This document shows positions 1 through 7,100 of a DNA stretch of 7,258 nucleotides, one piece after another. The notes beneath the pieces were generated by a model. That model had not been told where the DNA came from. It saw nothing but the letters and a program-made list of their open reading frames with translations, and made no database searches. This DNA comes from an uncultured Christensenellaceae bacterium (lineage in GTDB: Bacteria > Bacillota > Clostridia > Christensenellales > Pumilibacteraceae). The translations under genes were made by a program, and so were the position numbers. The stretch is taken from NCBI GenBank assembly GCA_910588315.1, contig CAJUQF010000098.1:1-7258 (forward strand), given 5' to 3'. Numbering within the stretch: the stretch's first letter is position 1; every line of letters begins with the position of its first letter.

Positions 1-967
1 AATACTCAGTAAGCGCACTCGTGTCACGCTCCGTCTGCAAACATATTTCGTCGGGCAGTTCGTTTGTCATCGAATAATACTGCGGCAAAAAAGTCGTCAT
101 GTCGCCGCCGAAAACCTGCGGCTCGTCTATTATAAAGTTTTTGACGCCCATCATCTTGCCGCCGCGCACTATACACACGCTCACCGCGCCGTACAGCCCG
201 TTGTCTGTGTAATAGAACGAATCGATATTGACGATGTTGCCGAGTTCGCCCACGACCTTGCTCTTTAAGCTCTCGAGCACGCGCAGTTGGTTACGGTACG
301 ATATCGCCCGTTCGAAATTCTCTTTTTCCGCGGCGTCGGTCATCTTTTGCATTATGATGCCCGAAACGTCGTCACCGCCGCCCGAAAGGAACGATATCGC
401 TCCGTTTACGGCTTTGCCGTACTCCGCTCTGTCGCAACGCTCGCAACACGGCGCAAGACACAGATCTATGTCGTGATTGAGACAGGGACGCGACCGCTTG
501 TTAAGCTTGCGCGGACACGTGCGTACGCGATAGACCGCCTGCAAAACGGATATAACGCCGCGCACGGATATACCGATGAACGGACCGAAGTACCTGGCGC
601 CGTCGCGTTTGACCTTGCGCGTGACTTCTATCGTCGGGAACTCCGCGTGCGTGTCTATACGAATGTACGGGCTGGTCTTGTCGTCTTTTAAAAGAATGTT
701 GTAATGCGGCTTGTACTTTTTTATAAGGTTATTTTCGAGCGCGAGCGCGTCTTTTTCGGTACGAGTGATTATATAATCTAAATCGGCGATATTGTCAACC
801 ATCGCCTGCACTTTGACGGGTTTTTCGGTGTGCTGAAAATACTGCCGCACACGGTTCTTGAGTACGACCGCCTTGCCGACATAGATGACCTTGCCGGTCT
901 CGTCGCGCATGATATAGACCCCAGGAGTATCGGGCAGGTCCTTTAACTTTTCGGCGATCTTACTCAA
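1..967 (-). CDS. uvrC: UvrABC excinuclease subunit C, N-terminal 322 residues (cut by window edge)
   Basis: UvrC makes the 3' and 5' incisions beside DNA lesions in nucleotide excision repair, with UvrA and UvrB. The first 322 residues are visible of a family usually near 600. The GIY-YIG nuclease domain (about 12-95) shows GVYIM (16-20), VIYVGKA (27-33) with Tyr29, Arg39 in LKNRVRQYF, and the metal-binding Glu78 in ALALENN. Cys151, Cys162, Cys170 and Cys174 match the spacing of the iron-sulfur cysteines reported for E. coli UvrC. A UVR motif that contacts UvrB lies at about 199-234 (AAEKENFERAI then YRNQL). The RNase H-like nuclease and HhH domains lie beyond the left edge. The start is a TTG, chosen because GGAGG sits 7 bases upstream and because residues from there align with the usual UvrC N terminus. 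It overlaps the queH stop by 4 bases (TTGA), so translation is probably coupled. Confidence 0.96.
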   Translation of the reverse strand, partial: MSKIAEKLKDLPDTPGVYIMRDETGKVIYVGKAVVLKNRVRQYFQHTEKPVKVQAMVDNIADLDYIITRTEKDALALENNLIKKYKPHYNILLKDDKTSPYIRIDTHAEFPTIEVTRKVKRDGARYFGPFIGISVRGVISVLQAVYRVRTCPRKLNKRSRPCLNHDIDLCLAPCCERCDRAEYGKAVNGAISFLSGGGDDVSGIIMQKMTDAAEKENFERAISYRNQLRVLESLKSKVVGELGNIVNIDSFYYTDNGLYGAVSVCIVRGGKMMGVKNFIIDEPQVFGGDMTTFLPQYYSMTNELPDEICLQTERDTSALTEY

Positions 968-1521
968 CCCCGCGCCTCCGTAGCCGCAAGAGAATACTCG
1001 CAGCCGCAAAACTTTTGCCTGTAAATATCGAGTTCGCGCGCGAGCCTACACGAGAGTAAAAACCCGTCGCGCTTTTTAAAATCGCGGTGCAAAAACGGCG
1101 CCGCACCGCCTATCGCGTCAGCAAGCGAAAAAATCAATTTGCTGTTTTTGTGCGGACTGACGGTAAGCGTCGTGGTGTAATAATCGAACCCGTGTGCGCC
1201 CGCATACTCCGCCGCACCGCGCAAGCGATCGTCCATGCAATACCTGCACCGCTCTCCGCCCTCCGGCGCATCGGCATACGGTTCGGCATAGGAAAGAAAA
1301 TGCGAATAATCGTGATCTTCGGCAACGAGCGGCAAGCCGTAATGCTCGGCGACTGTCCTAAGCGCGGCAAGCCGCTTATCGTACTCGCCGACAACTATAC
1401 AAGGATTATAATAGTACAGCGTGACAATAGCCCCGTCCGAAAGGAGCGGTTCTATCGCGCCGAGACTACACGGTCCGCAACACACATGAAGCAAAATTTT
1501 CTTGTCCTTGATATCTTCCAT
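964..1521 (-). CDS. queH: epoxyqueuosine reductase QueH
   Basis: QueH reduces epoxyqueuosine to queuosine at position 34 of tRNAs with GUN anticodons (Tyr, His, Asn, Asp). It is the iron-sulfur enzyme that replaces cobalamin-dependent QueG in many bacteria. The 185-residue protein carries the family pattern: HVCCGPCS (12-19), a YYYNP strand (36-40), EYDKR (46-50), ERCRYC (90-95), YTTTLTVSPHKN (115-126), DFKKRDGF (147-154) and YRQKFCGCEYS (167-177). The paired cysteines 14/15, 92/95 and 172/174 are the conserved metal ligand candidates. One oddity is that the usual YNPNI motif reads YNPCI, with Cys41. The frame stays open upstream to an ATG at 1842, but that extension runs inside dtd and has no family likeness. 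The ATG at 1521 lies 5 bases after the dtd stop. No clear SD precedes it, so coupling to dtd is likely. Confidence 0.95.
   Translation of the reverse strand: MEDIKDKKILLHVCCGPCSLGAIEPLLSDGAIVTLYYYNPCIVVGEYDKRLAALRTVAEHYGLPLVAEDHDYSHFLSYAEPYADAPEGGERCRYCMDDRLRGAAEYAGAHGFDYYTTTLTVSPHKNSKLIFSLADAIGGAAPFLHRDFKKRDGFLLSCRLARELDIYRQKFCGCEYSLAATEARG
975..979 (-). promoter_or_regulatory. Shine-Dalgarno site that fixes the TTG start of uvrC
   Basis: On the minus strand GGAGG lies inside the last codons of queH, 7 bases before a TTG at 967-965. No ATG or GTG in frame nearby would keep the conserved UvrC N terminus, so this site decides the start. Confidence 0.8.
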
Positions 1522-1526
1522 AAAAA

Positions 1527-1976
1527 CTAATAAATGATCGTGACCGGTCCCGTATTGGTCTGAGATATAAGCATATCCGCGCCGAATATGCCGCTTTTTA
1601 CGCGAGTTTTCCCGTTCGTTGCGGGCAATAATCCGCGCATAAAGTCCACGCAGTAATCGAACAGTTCGCTCGACGCAGGCGGTCGCATCGCCGCAGTAAA
1701 GCTCGGACGGTTGCCGTGCGAAATGTCGGCGCAGAGCGTAAAGTTGGAAACCATAAGAATGTCTCCGCCGATATCCGCAGCCGACAAATTCATTTTGTCC
1801 GCATCGTCTGTAAAGATACGCATGGCGGCGATCTTTTTGCACATGGCGACGGCATCAGACTCGGTATCATTTTGCTCGATCCCGACGTATACCACAAGCC
1901 CGCGCCCTATCTCGGCGACAAGCTCGGCGCCCACGCGAAGCGTAGCATCTTCCACACGTTGAATAACAGCCTTCAT
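1527..1976 (-). CDS. dtd: D-aminoacyl-tRNA deacylase
   Basis: This enzyme hydrolyses D-amino acids (and glycine misattached to tRNA-Ala) from tRNA, a proofreading step in the cytoplasm. At 149 residues it has the family's normal length. Visible hallmarks are MKAVIQRV at the start, KMNLS (61-65), GGDILMVSNFTL (70-81), HGNRPSF (87-93), GIFGADM (129-135) and the Gly-cisPro loop NTGPVT (141-146), which excludes L-aminoacyl substrates. The active-site motif normally reads SQ-x-x-T; here it is Ser77-Asn78-Phe-Thr80, a conservative but notable change. It is first in the unit dtd-queH-uvrC. No SD lies before the ATG, and the predicted -10 box ends only 6 bases upstream, which suggests leaderless translation. 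Identity is secure; the effect of Asn78 is unknown. Confidence 0.96.
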   Translation of the reverse strand: MKAVIQRVEDATLRVGAELVAEIGRGLVVYVGIEQNDTESDAVAMCKKIAAMRIFTDDADKMNLSAADIGGDILMVSNFTLCADISHGNRPSFTAAMRPPASSELFDYCVDFMRGLLPATNGKTRVKSGIFGADMLISQTNTGPVTIIY

Positions 1977-1982
1977 GCCGTA

Positions 1983-2011
1983 ATTTTAACATATATTTCA
2001 AACAAACTCAA
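1983..2011 (-). promoter_or_regulatory. predicted sigma-70 type promoter for dtd-queH-uvrC
   Basis: Read on the minus strand, TTGAGT (2011-2006) is followed by a 17-base spacer and TAAAAT (1988-1983), matching 4/6 and 5/6 of the consensus. The first base of the dtd ATG (1976) is the seventh base after the -10 box, where transcription usually begins. A leaderless or nearly leaderless mRNA is therefore predicted. Confidence 0.6.
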
Positions 2012-2019
2012 GTAAACGC

Positions 2020-2048
2020 TTGACAAAAAAGATAAAATATAATAAACT
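2020..2048 (+). promoter_or_regulatory. predicted promoter for tRNA-Val
   Basis: A perfect TTGACA (2020-2025) is followed by 17 bases and TAAACT (2043-2048, 4/6). A perfect TATAAT also lies at 2038-2043, but only 12 bases from the -35 box, so the exact -10 is uncertain. It stands back to back with the dtd promoter; the two -35 boxes are 8 bases apart. Confidence 0.6.
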
Positions 2049-2067
2049 TATAAGGCTGACAAGCTAT

Positions 2068-2143
2068 GGGCAATTAACTCAGTTGGGAGAGTGTCATCTT
2101 GACGTGGTGAAAGTCACAGGTTCGAGTCCTGTATTGCCCACCA
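2068..2143 (+). tRNA. tRNA-Val, anticodon GAC
   Basis: A full 76-base cloverleaf is visible. The acceptor stem GGGCAAT pairs with ATTGCCC (7/7), the D stem ACTC pairs with GAGT, and the anticodon stem TCATC pairs with GGTGA (one G-T pair). The T stem ACAGG pairs with CCTGT around TTCGAGT. The anticodon loop TTGACGT gives GAC at 2101-2103, which reads GUC and GUU valine codons. Discriminator A2140 and an encoded CCA (2141-2143) complete the 3' end. It is a single gene with its own promoter and terminator. Confidence 0.97.
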
Positions 2144-2146
2144 GCC

Positions 2147-2195
2147 AAAACCTAAAACGAACTCCTTTTGTTGGAATTGGTTTTAGGTTTTTAAT
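2147..2195 (+). terminator. Rho-independent terminator after tRNA-Val
   Basis: AAAACCTAAAAC (2147-2158) pairs perfectly with GTTTTAGGTTTT (2180-2191). The stem extends inward with two mismatches to a TTTTGTT loop, and a short T run follows. The stem is long, though AT-rich. It lies directly behind the tRNA and should separate the tRNA from the downstream gene. Confidence 0.8.
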
Positions 2196-2320
2196 TTGGT
2201 TATAAAAGTGCGTCTATAAAAATGAATCTTTTAATTTCTTTTGCCTTTGACTAATTTTAATTAGTTGATCGCGGTAATATCGATCTATATTGGTTAAAAA
2301 ATGATTTCATATCGATTATT

Positions 2321-2350
2321 TTTACTTCTCATCAACGTTAAACGTATACT
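2321..2350 (+). promoter_or_regulatory. candidate promoter for the TIR-methyltransferase gene
   Basis: TTTACT (2321-2326), an 18-base spacer and TATACT (2345-2350) match 4/6 and 5/6 of the consensus. A rival pair is TTTAAG (2388-2393), 18 bases, TAAAAT (2412-2417), which would give a shorter leader. The sequence does not decide between them. Confidence 0.35.
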
Positions 2351-2435
2351 TTAATCTCCAATTTATTATCTATTAAATATCTTGAAGTTTAAGGTAATTT
2401 TTAATTATCGGTAAAATACAAACCTGAATACACAC

Positions 2436-2441
2436 AAAGGA
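2436..2441 (+). promoter_or_regulatory. ribosome binding site of the TIR-methyltransferase gene
   Basis: AAAGGA lies 9 bases before the ATG at 2451 and supports that start. Confidence 0.7.
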
Positions 2442-2450
2442 CGAAAAACT

Positions 2451-3785
2451 ATGGAAAACAATACTAACGAGAAAATTCAGATATTCATAAGCTACCGCAG
2501 AGAAGACGGTCTATATCCTGCCATGCTGCTCAACCGAGAATTATTGCAAAACGGCTTTTCTGTATTTTTCGACGTCAACAGTATTCGCTCGGGGCAGTTC
2601 GACAAGATTATTTACGACAAGATAGACGAATGTACAGATTTTATTCTCATAGTCACACCGTCGACTTTTTCGTCGCGCGTGCATGACGACAACGATTGGA
2701 TTAGGCACGAAATTTCGCATGCACTCAAATCGGCAAAGAACATAATTCCGTTATACATAGGCAAGGCACAGATACCCGCCTCAGAAACTTTGCCGACAGA
2801 CATTCAAGCCGTAACGTTATACAACTCCCTGCGCCAGCAGGACGCGAACTTGATACAAGAAGTCAACAAGAAATTGATAGACAGCTTTATACAGGCAAAA
2901 GCGCAGTCTTTTTCATCACGCGAATATTTACAACGCAGATGCTCAGTTTACGACCCGAGCAAAGGCAACGAAATTCTACGACTTAAAATACAGGCGAACA
3001 ACATAGCCGAACATGACAGAGCGATTGTTCTACCATTACTCGGCAAAAGAACAAACAATGTAGTTCTCGACGTCGGTTGCGCATACGGATTCGTGGGCAA
3101 ATCTCTGTTTACGAAAGACAATTGTTCTTTGGTTTTGGGTCTTGACAAAAGCGTAAAATGTCTCGACTATGCAAACGCTTATTTAAAGGACGACTGCCAC
3201 CGTTACGCTGAAATCGATCTCGAGAGCGATGATGTGGAATCCCGTCTTACCGAAATTCTCGAAAATAACGGTATCGAAAAAGCCGACATGATTTTCACTG
3301 CACTAACTCTGCATCATCTTAAAAATCCACTTAAGCTGTTACGTCTGCTCCGCAAATATCTCAAAACGAACGGCGTCATAGTAATCCGCGGATCGGATGA
3401 CGGCTTAAAAATATGCAACGGCACTTCCGGCGTTATGGAAAGTATTATCGAAAAAACATATAACGTCACAGGCGTTTCGGACAGAAAAAACGGACGAAAA
3501 ATTTTCGGTTGGCTCAAAGATTCGGGCTTTAGAAATATTAAATTGCGAACCAAGATGAAAGACACTTCTACGCTCGACTTTGATAGCAAACTCGATTTGT
3601 TCCGCGAAAGTTTTTCATATAGAATAAATTACTTCAAGCGACAATTGGAAAATAATATCAACGATGAATCTGCCAAACGCGACTTCGACGAAATGGAAAT
3701 ATTGCTCGCACGTCTCGAGGAGGAATTCTGCTCGGATAATTTTTGGTACTGCGAATTCGACATTTACGGCTTTGCCGTTAAATAA
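2451..3785 (+). CDS. TIR domain - SAM-dependent methyltransferase fusion protein
   Basis: The 444-residue protein has two recognisable halves. Residues 8-140 form a bacterial TIR domain: IFISYRREDG (11-20), the FFD strand (39-41), SIRSGQF (44-50), ILIVTP (65-70) and NDWIRHE (81-87). Glu87 sits where TIR NADases carry the catalytic glutamate. Residues 140-200 are a linker of no known family. Residues about 200-350 form a class I methyltransferase: motif I LDVGCAYGFVG (206-216), acidic Asp232 in GLDKS after the second strand, DMIFTALTLHHL (279-290) and a YLKTNGVIVIRG strand (303-314). The C-terminal 100 residues include a charged helical stretch and end in a beta-like FDIYGFAVK. No signal peptide or membrane segment is seen, so it is probably cytosolic. 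Bacterial TIR proteins often act in antiphage defence by cleaving NAD or making signal nucleotides; a defence or signalling role here is inference. No recognisable partner such as ThsA or a SAVED protein is in the window. The gene is more AT-rich than its flanks, suggesting transfer. Confidence 0.88.
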   Translation: MENNTNEKIQIFISYRREDGLYPAMLLNRELLQNGFSVFFDVNSIRSGQFDKIIYDKIDECTDFILIVTPSTFSSRVHDDNDWIRHEISHALKSAKNIIPLYIGKAQIPASETLPTDIQAVTLYNSLRQQDANLIQEVNKKLIDSFIQAKAQSFSSREYLQRRCSVYDPSKGNEILRLKIQANNIAEHDRAIVLPLLGKRTNNVVLDVGCAYGFVGKSLFTKDNCSLVLGLDKSVKCLDYANAYLKDDCHRYAEIDLESDDVESRLTEILENNGIEKADMIFTALTLHHLKNPLKLLRLLRKYLKTNGVIVIRGSDDGLKICNGTSGVMESIIEKTYNVTGVSDRKNGRKIFGWLKDSGFRNIKLRTKMKDTSTLDFDSKLDLFRESFSYRINYFKRQLENNINDESAKRDFDEMEILLARLEEEFCSDNFWYCEFDIYGFAVK

Positions 3786-3869
3786 CATCGCTTTACGTAA
3801 AAATTATACCGAATACAAACCAAACAGCTTTTGCTCGATCAAACATTAAAACAATATTAACTGATTATT

Positions 3870-4058
3870 ATGGACTGGTTCAATTACTACGAGCTTGCGA
3901 TAATGGTTATCGTTATGTTACCCAATAAAATTTACGCCGTTAAGCATAAAGATAGCGACAAGCAAGCTTATCGCAACAAAGCGGTCATCGTTATGGAGCA
4001 GATCGGGCGATACGGTTGTTTTGTTTTCATGATATTCAATATACCGTATATGTTATAA
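3870..4058 (+). pseudogene. N-terminal remnant of a membrane protein (62 codons)
   Basis: The frame begins with a hydrophobic segment (YYELAIMVIVMLPNKIYAV, 6-24), then a polar stretch, then EQIGRYGCFVFMIFNIPY (43-60), where a second membrane helix begins before a stop two residues later. The pattern resembles, from memory, the start of multi-helix membrane proteins of unknown function in Bacillota, in which EQIGRYGC and the NIPY segment are followed by further helices. Here nothing of the remainder is found in any frame before the terminator, so it is probably a 3'-truncated gene. No SD precedes the ATG. No terminator separates it from the TIR gene 84 bases upstream, so the two may be co-transcribed. 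The alternative is an intact small membrane protein working with the TIR protein; the lack of a ribosome site argues against this. Confidence 0.5.
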
Positions 4059-4076
4059 AAACGCAGCATAACCACC

Positions 4077-4117
4077 ACGAAAAAGCGAGCCGACACTTAA
4101 ACGTCGACTCGTTTTTA
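4077..4117. terminator. bidirectional intrinsic terminator between converging genes
   Basis: AAAAGCGAGCCGAC (4081-4094) pairs with GTCGACTCGTTTT (4103-4115), apart from one bulged G and one C-A mismatch, around an ACTTAAAC loop. T runs flank it on both strands. It can end transcripts from the TIR block (plus) and from the large surface protein gene (minus), whose stop lies 36 bases away. Confidence 0.75.
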
Positions 4118-4120
4118 TAT

Positions 4121-4136
4121 TGGGGCGTTAACCCCA
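4121..4136. other. short GC hairpin behind the surface protein gene
   Basis: TGGGG and CCCCA form a 5-pair stem around CGTTAA, between the surface protein stop and the terminator. With no T run of its own it may only stabilise the mRNA 3' end, or be chance. Confidence 0.3.
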
Positions 4137-4152
4137 TGGAAGGTCGCAAAAA

Positions 4153-7100
4153 CTACTTATCTTGCTCGCTCTTGCCTTTCCTGCGTTTTTTGATGACGAC
4201 GGCGCTTATCACAGCTATCGCCGCGACCGCCGCAGCGCAGCCTAATACAATAAACGTTATTGCAGTTGCGCCGAGCCCATCATCCGCTTTGTCAGATTTA
4301 TTGTCGTCGTTAGGACCGGGTTTAGACGGATCTATCGGATTCTCGCCTGTAGGTTCGAACTCCGCGGTTATCTCCGCGTCGCCGTTCGGCATCGTAAAAC
4401 AGTATTTGCCGTTCGCGTCTTTTCCTATCGCCGCGCCGTTGACTTTGACGTACTTTATCTTGTATCCGTCGTCCGGCGTGACCGTAAGCGTGACGGTTTC
4501 GCCCGTATCGGCTTTATCTTTATCGGCAGTAACACTACCGCCTACGATCTTCGTCGAAACGATAACATCGTGCGGGTCGCTCGGCGGCGTTAACGGTTCG
4601 TCGCGTTCGAACTCCGCGGTTATCTCCGCGTCGCCGTTCGGCATCGTAAAACAGTATTTGCCGTTCGCGTCTTTTCCTATCGCCGTACCGTTGACCTTGA
4701 CATACTTGATTTTGTATCCGTCGATGGGCGTGACAGTAAGCGTGACGTCGTCTCCGAAATATGCTTGCTCGGCGGCGGCGGTCACCGTGCCGTTTTCGAT
4801 ATTATCCGGAACATTGACGGCGAACTGCGCGGCGAGTTCGATATTATCTATCATACACACGGGAGTATTTTGAGTAAACACTTCCGCTTCCCATATACTC
4901 GACCACGCGCCGCCTGTCGAACCGCCTACGGTTATGCGTACATATCGTCCGAGCGTGTCGCCCGTAAACTCGAACACCTGACCGCGCTCATTCTTTCTTC
5001 CGTACTGTGTCCAAACGTCGCCGTCCACGGACGTTTCGACCGTAAAATCGAATGTGGAGACCTGTTCGAAATTTACGCGTATCTTGGTTATAACTTCGCC
5101 GCTGCCCATGTCGACCGCAAGCTGCTGCGGCATTTTATTATCAGACGCGCAATAACGCGTTCCGAGTATACCGTCGAACGCCGCCGCGGCTGAGCCGCCT
5201 TTCTCTGCCGCAGACGTCGCGGCGCAAGGTTTTCCCGCCGCAAGATTTACGCCCGTAATTTTTTCTATGATCTCGAATTCCGAAATGCTTACGAGCGTGC
5301 CGCCGGTTATTTCTATAGCGAAGTAACGGGCTTCGACTTCGTTCACGTCGGTTACCTGCGATATAGCCTGCTCGCCGTCCGTTTTATCGGCATAGTTTTT
5401 CCAAGCTACGCCGTTTATCGAATGATATATGCGATACCGCCATGCACTTTCGCTTCCGAACACCGTCGTTACGCGCTCCACGGTACGAACGTCGCCGATA
5501 TCCACGAGCAATCTTTGCGGCAGTTCTTCGCTCGACGCGCGCCACACCGTATCTATATCTCCGTCGACTGCCGCCGTAGCGCCGTTCTTTACGCCGGACG
5601 TCGTAGAAGACCACGCGAGCGCTTTGGACAGATCGACGGGCGTTTCTGCCGATTCTCCTGCTTTGAGCGTCCCCGTCACTTTGAAATTGATAAGTTTGGG
5701 GCTGCCGGTCACAAGCAACCGTTGATACGGGTTTATACGGAATTTCGTTATTACTTCGCCCGCGCACAGCTCTGCGAGATTGCCGGTCGACAGTCTGTAT
5801 ACAAAGCCCGAACTGCCGTCGGCACACACTACGCGTTTATTCGTATTGGTTATATCGAGCTGCAAAGGTTCGCTCGACCAGCTGTTGCCGAAATCCGTAG
5901 AGTAATATATCAAGAGTCCGTTCACATCCGGGTCCGGACCGCTCTCGATCTCGTTTACCCACATTTCGAAATCGAGCCGCAACTCGTCGTACTTATCCGC
6001 CGTCGCTATCATTTCGGGCGAAATGAACTGTATTATCTGGTCGTACTCGACGTAAGTTATATAGCCTACGGGCTTGCCGTCGATCTTACCGGACAAGCAT
6101 AAAGCGTCGCCTATGTTGGACACCCAGCCCGCCGCATCGTCGCGGCTGAAAAATTCTTTGCTGTACAAACGATCGCTCGTAGGTCTTACGGGCAGTGCGC
6201 CGGGAAAATCTATCGCTCTGCCGTTAACGGTATTTACCACATTCGAATATGTAATGCTTTCCGCCGTAATTACGGGGTTTGCTACGAGTATCGCCGCATT
6301 GCGCGAATTTGTCCTGACATTTTCGACGGTAACATTATACATATCACCGAACTGCGCCTGCTTGTATGTGAAAAATCTTATCTCTCCTGCATATACTGCG
6401 GCGCCTGCATCGGGAACTTTTCCCTGCAAATGCGGGTCGGTAGCGCTGTCGAGATGACGGTCGCGCATATTTTTGATGTCGATATTGTATATCTTGTTGC
6501 CGTCCTGCATGAGCAGTCGCACCATGAAAAATCCCGCGACGGAACATGCGTCTACGTCATGGATATTGACGTCGTGTATATCCGTTTCCTTGCCTTCGAC
6601 CATAAAGTATTCTTCGCTCGCTCCGAACAGCGCAGTGAGAGCTATTACATCGTCGCCCGTGTAGCCTTTGATATTATATATTTCGAAATTATTGCAGCCT
6701 ATCCTTAAATCTATGCCGTCCTGATTGGGAACGAAGTTTGTCGCGTCGAACGTAATGTCATGATATTTGCCGTTACTGCAGAATATGTTGAGAAACGACC
6801 ACCAGCGCTGCTCATGTATAGTAAGGTTTGCAACTTCCAGTCCGTCGACGTTTCGGAAGATGACCATAGCGTTTCTGGCGATATACGGCAAGCCGTTTCT
6901 TTGAGTCGTGAACTCCGTAAGCCCGTTGTGAATACCACCGTCGAGCGTGGCGTTTTTGCCCAGCCCTATAAGCCTGATATTTTTCTGTTCGTCGGCTTTT
7001 GTCAAAACGTTTTTCTCATCTTCGACGTCGCTCGCCCATGCGGTCTCATTGGTGAACATGTTACAGAAAACGCCTTTAGCAAGCCGCAGCGTGCAATCGT

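Larger units (their letters stand above)
2196..2450 (+). other. AT-rich gene-free leader region upstream of the TIR-methyltransferase gene
   Basis: This stretch has no plausible coding frame. It holds a 16-base palindrome (ACTAATT-TT-AATTAGT, 2250-2265). It also has two copies of ATATCGAT (2277-2284 and 2309-2316) whose starts are 32 bases apart, about three helical turns. Candidate promoter boxes and an SD site for the downstream gene complete it. The palindrome and repeats could be operator sites, but this is weak evidence, since short palindromes arise easily in AT-rich DNA. No copy of the tRNA 3' end was seen here. Confidence 0.45.

Noticed and set aside
287..691. Plus-strand frame of 134 codons opposite uvrC
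   Set aside because: Antisense of a well-conserved gene, no SD and no recognisable motif.
1522..1842. N-terminal extension of queH to an ATG at 1842
   Set aside because: It runs entirely inside dtd in another frame and shows no family likeness; QueH proteins begin close to the HxCCxPC motif, which fits the ATG at 1521.
2147..2191. Inverted repeat as the end of an insertion sequence
   Set aside because: The arms lie 21 bases apart, right behind a tRNA, with a T run and no transposase; a terminator explains it.
2020..2205. 61-codon plus-strand frame across the tRNA
   Set aside because: It covers the tRNA promoter, tRNA and terminator; no ribosome site, and the tRNA explains the sequence fully.
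3792..3801. TTTACGTAAA palindrome after the TIR gene stop
   Set aside because: Ten bases with no room for a loop and no GC stem; not a credible terminator, and too short to call an operator.
4353..4685. CRISPR-like array from the two 81-base copies
   Set aside because: Only two copies, far too long for CRISPR repeats, and they are in-frame coding repeats of a surface protein.
4016..4873. Long plus-strand frame of 285 codons
   Set aside because: It is antisense to the surface protein gene; its low-complexity Ser/Pro/Val content and internal repeat simply mirror the repeats on the other strand.
5422..6102. Plus-strand frame of 226 codons opposite the surface protein gene
   Set aside because: Arg/Tyr-rich composition typical of the antisense of GC-biased codons, with no domain pattern; the minus strand has clear domains here.
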